Origin: Deltaproteobacteria bacterium
Lineage (GTDB): Bacteria > Myxococcota > XYA12-FULL-58-9 > JAUUZB01
Direction: 5' to 3'
DNA: 8,083 nt
Assembly (NCBI GenBank): GCA_030590185.1
Contig: JAUUZB010000122.1
Span: 1-8,083 of the forward strand
In this document: in pieces, positions 5,825 to 8,083 of the stretch
How positions within the stretch are numbered: the first letter of the stretch is position 1
Layout of the letters: every line of letters begins with the position of its first letter
The notes under the pieces: generated by a model
The model's database searches: none
What the model was told of the DNA's origin: nothing
Seen by the model: only the letters and a program-made list of their open reading frames with translations
Program-made: the position numbers and the translations under genes

Positions 5825-8083
5825 ATGTCGTTGCGTTTATTGGGAATGGTTTTCGTATCGGTCGCGCTCGCCGCCTGCGAGTCGGTCACTCCGGGTACGG
5901 GGGGGAACGGGGGGATTGGCGGTGAAGGCGGCGTCGGCGGAGGCGCCGGTGGAGGCGTCGGCGGCGCCGGGGGTGGCGGCGAGGTGTGCGGCAACGACAC
6001 CGTCGATGGCTCCGAGGTATGCGACGGCACGGCCCTGGGCGGGGAGACCTGTATCAGTCAGGGCTTCGACGGCGGCGATCTGGCCTGCGATGGTGCCTGC
6101 GCTGCCTACCTGACCAGCGCCTGTTTCACCACCGGCGCCGATTGCGGCAATGATAACATCGAAACGCCGGAGGTTTGCGATGGCACCGACCTCGGCGGAT
6201 GGGACTGCGTCGCCCTCGCCTTTGACGGCGGCACCCTCGCCTGCAACGCCACCTGCGATGACTACGACACCGCCGCCTGCACCGGCACCGGTGCCGTCTG
6301 CGGCGACGACGACGCCATCGGCGACGAGGCCTGCGACGGCACGGACCTGGGCGGCGATACCTGCGAGAGCCTGGGCTTCTCCGCCGGCGACCTCGCCTGT
6401 GCCGCGGACTGCTCGGCCCTGGACACCGATGGCTGCATCAGCGGCCCCTACTGTGGCGACTTCCTCCAGGAGGGGGACGAGGTCTGCGACGGCGCCGACC
6501 TCGCCGGCGAAGACTGTATCTCCCAGGGCTTCGACGACGGTATGTTGCGCTGCGACGCGAGCTGCGGCGCCTTTGACACCGCGGACTGCTTCGACATCCC
6601 CGCCGACTGCGGTGACGGCAGCCGGGTCGCCCCGGAGCTCTGCGACGGGAATGACCTCAACGGCGAGACCTGCGCGACCCAGGGCTTCTTCGGCGGCGAC
6701 CTGGCCTGCGCGCCCACCTGCGACGCCTTTGACACCAGCGGCTGCGGTGCGGGCAACGGCGATCCCTGCGTAGACGCGGGGGAGTGCGCGGGCGATGAGT
6801 GCTGGGAGGCACCCTACTACCCGGACGGCTACTGCATCGAATATTGCTGGGAAGACGGCGCCTGTGACTTTGGCGGCGTCTGCGCCTGGGGCACCTGCTA
6901 CCAGCCCTGCGACACCCGTGGTGATTGCCGCGCTGGCTACGCCTGCCGTACCTACGATGACGTCGGCGTGTGCACGCCCGGCTGCGGCGCCCAGGCCCCC
7001 TGCACCTCCCCTAATTTGGCGCGCTGCGAGCCCACCACCTTGGAGTGCGAGTCTTGCCAAGGCGATCCGGACTGCGCCCACCTCGCCGGCCTGAACATCT
7101 GTCAGGGCGGCGAGTGTATCCAGTGCGTCGACGTTGGCGACTGCGAGCTGAGTCAAACCTGCGTCGGGAACCGCTGCGTCGGCGGCCTGTATGGCGACCC
7201 CTGCGCGGACGACATCAACTGCTTGAGCGGCTATTGCGAGTTCGTTTACTCCTACGCGGGTCTCGAGGGGTTGTGCTCGCAGCCCTGCGGCGTGGACGCC
7301 GACTGTCCCACCGATTCGATTTGTGATGGCATCCACTACGACGGCTTCGTCTACGAGACGGTGTGCATGATCGAGTGCACCACCAGCGGCGACTGCCCGG
7401 GCACCTTCGTCTGCGGCGACACCATCCTCGGCCTCCCCACCGACGGTCGTGACCGCTGCGTGCAGCGCTGCCCCGGGGACCTGCAATGCCAAATGGCCGA
7501 CAACGCCCGCTGCGATGCCACCACCAACCTGTGCGATCCCTGTCTGACCGGTGATGAATGCGTTGGCACCTGGTCCTGGGTCGGTTCCTCCGGCGAGATC
7601 TGCCTCGACGGCAACTGCGTGCAGTGCGCCGACCACAGCGACTGCTCGCCCTACCAACTGTGCGACGCCGGCTCCTGCCGCGGGACCGGCGACATCGGTG
7701 ATCCCTGCGAAGAGTGGGACGACTGCTTAGACAATGGCTGGTGCATCGACTTCCCCGGCGGCTATTGCAGCACCTGGTGTTGGGGCATGCCGGACGCCTG
7801 CGGCCCGGACGGGACCTGCGTCGAGGGGACCTGCTTTGCCACCTGCGACACGGAGGCCGACTGCCGCACCGGCTACACCTGCGCCGATGGCTTCTTCGGC
7901 GTGCCGGACGGCATCACGGAGTGCGTGCCGAGCTGCCTGGACGACACCGACTGCGAGTCCTATGAGCCGGTTTGCGGCACCAGCGGTCTGTGTGAGCCCT
8001 GCGGTGACAACAGCGGTTGCGCCGCCCACGCCGCCGCCGGTCTCGACATCTGTTGGAACGGCGGATGCGTGGAATGCCTCGGC
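5825..8083 (+). CDS. Large cysteine-rich repeat lipoprotein, surface type (3' end outside window)
   Basis: An unbroken frame of 753 codons reaches the right edge, so the protein is longer. The leader MSLRLLGMVFVSVALAAC has a clean lipobox (L15-A-A-C18) for lipid attachment. Residue +2 is Glu, which fits outer-membrane or surface delivery under the E. coli rule. Residues 24-52 are an almost pure Gly linker. Residues 55-307 are five six-Cys repeats of exactly 46 residues. From residue 310 onward come three 24-Cys supermodules, the last one cut. I count 100 Cys in 753 residues, suggesting a rigid disulfide-bonded rod. The first repeats have the CG(D/N)...E.CDG..L.G..C pattern, reminiscent of DUF4215-like repeats; the second part recalls EGF- or Dickkopf-like Cys-rich segments of myxobacterial surface proteins. 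No enzyme motif is seen. Adhesion, surface structure or cell-cell contact are possible roles, but none is shown. It is divergent from the SPFH cluster. The absence of in-frame stops over 2.2 kb, the ribosome site and the regular Cys spacing make the frame certain. Confidence 0.93.
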   Translation, partial: MSLRLLGMVFVSVALAACESVTPGTGGNGGIGGEGGVGGGAGGGVGGAGGGGEVCGNDTVDGSEVCDGTALGGETCISQGFDGGDLACDGACAAYLTSACFTTGADCGNDNIETPEVCDGTDLGGWDCVALAFDGGTLACNATCDDYDTAACTGTGAVCGDDDAIGDEACDGTDLGGDTCESLGFSAGDLACAADCSALDTDGCISGPYCGDFLQEGDEVCDGADLAGEDCISQGFDDGMLRCDASCGAFDTADCFDIPADCGDGSRVAPELCDGNDLNGETCATQGFFGGDLACAPTCDAFDTSGCGAGNGDPCVDAGECAGDECWEAPYYPDGYCIEYCWEDGACDFGGVCAWGTCYQPCDTRGDCRAGYACRTYDDVGVCTPGCGAQAPCTSPNLARCEPTTLECESCQGDPDCAHLAGLNICQGGECIQCVDVGDCELSQTCVGNRCVGGLYGDPCADDINCLSGYCEFVYSYAGLEGLCSQPCGVDADCPTDSICDGIHYDGFVYETVCMIECTTSGDCPGTFVCGDTILGLPTDGRDRCVQRCPGDLQCQMADNARCDATTNLCDPCLTGDECVGTWSWVGSSGEICLDGNCVQCADHSDCSPYQLCDAGSCRGTGDIGDPCEEWDDCLDNGWCIDFPGGYCSTWCWGMPDACGPDGTCVEGTCFATCDTEADCRTGYTCADGFFGVPDGITECVPSCLDDTDCESYEPVCGTSGLCEPCGDNSGCAAHAAAGLDICWNGGCVECLG
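5987..6745 (+). repeat. Five tandem six-Cys repeats with invariant spacing
   Basis: The units are residues 55-100, 107-152, 159-204, 210-255 and 262-307 (nt 5987-6124, 6143-6280, 6299-6436, 6452-6589, 6608-6745). Each is 46 residues, with Cys at offsets 0, 11, 21, 33, 37 and 45 in every copy, and linkers of five or six residues. Shared text is C-G-(D/N), E-x-C-D-G, L-x-G-x-x-C, G-F-x-x-G-x-L-x-C and D-T-x-x-C; copy 2 has AF and copy 1 lacks the DT. Several copies also share stretches of near-identical DNA around the ECDG motif, in keeping with amplification of one unit. Confidence 0.93.
6767..8083 (+). repeat. Three tandem 24-Cys supermodules (third incomplete)
   Basis: Supermodules open with G-D-P-C at Cys315, Cys460 and Cys628 (nt 6767, 7202, 7706). 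The first two contain 24 Cys each, in the same order: long loops, then C-x3-C, C-x5-C and paired short-gap cysteines, ending C-(I/V)-Q-C-x5-C-x5-C-x4-C. The third has 21 Cys before the window ends, and its last visible Cys pair (C-V-E-C) matches that closing motif, so three more are expected. Loop lengths vary, giving periods of 145 and 168 residues. Supermodules 1 and 3 are the closest pair (DTRGDCRAGYAC against DTEADCRTGYTC). Confidence 0.85.

Noticed and set aside
5837..7657. 606-codon open frame on the minus strand
   Set aside because: It is antisense to the Cys-rich lipoprotein. Its translation is low-complexity Ala/Gly/Val, as expected from reversed GC-rich Cys/Gly/Asp codons, and it has no domain. 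The plus-strand frame has a signal peptide, a ribosome site and regular Cys spacing.
1..8083. CRISPR array, tRNA, rRNA, insertion sequence or defence-system genes
   Set aside because: No spaced short direct repeats of CRISPR type, no RNA gene signatures and no transposase or nuclease motifs were found. The repeats present are protein-coding.

Overview
The window is GC-rich, densely coding DNA. Its mix of genes is typical of Myxococcota and related predatory or 'deltaproteobacterial' lineages: a Hanks-type Ser/Thr kinase with a PEGA-like C-terminus, a membrane histidine kinase with an HDLRNP H-box, and a Cys-rich, Gly-linker surface lipoprotein. This placement is inferred from gene style only. 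No rRNA, tRNA, CRISPR array, insertion sequence or phage gene was seen.

Layout. (1) 1-570, minus: start of a small secreted or lipoprotein-like protein of unknown function, cut by the left edge; it carries an exact in-frame repeat with a 342-bp period. (2) 571-676: short divergent intergenic region with a perfect 15-bp palindrome. (3) 677-2233, plus: sensor histidine kinase with about nine hydrophobic segments and a HisKA/HATPase core. (4) 2223-4037, minus: Ser/Thr kinase with one transmembrane helix and a C-terminal PEGA-like domain; its 3' end overlaps the histidine kinase gene by 11 bp in convergent orientation. (5) 4038-4149: intergenic region with three copies of an AGTTGA core. (6) 4150-4911 and 4908-5627, minus: two paralogous membrane-anchored SPFH (flotillin/YqiK-like) proteins sharing an ATGA overlap, both lacking the long flotillin coiled-coil tail. 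(7) 5628-5824: divergent intergenic region. (8) 5825-8083, plus: a very Cys-rich lipoprotein (100 Cys in 753 visible residues), cut by the right edge and built of five six-Cys repeats followed by three 24-Cys supermodules.

The two SPFH genes are translationally coupled, and the Ser/Thr kinase lies 112 bp downstream on the same strand, so they may form a membrane-organising and signalling unit. The histidine kinase has no response regulator gene in view. The Cys-rich lipoprotein is probably an outer-surface protein, and it diverges from the SPFH operon. The least ordinary elements are the two-tier cysteine architecture, the minimal SPFH pair next to a PEGA kinase, and the exact 342-bp-period repeat at the left edge.
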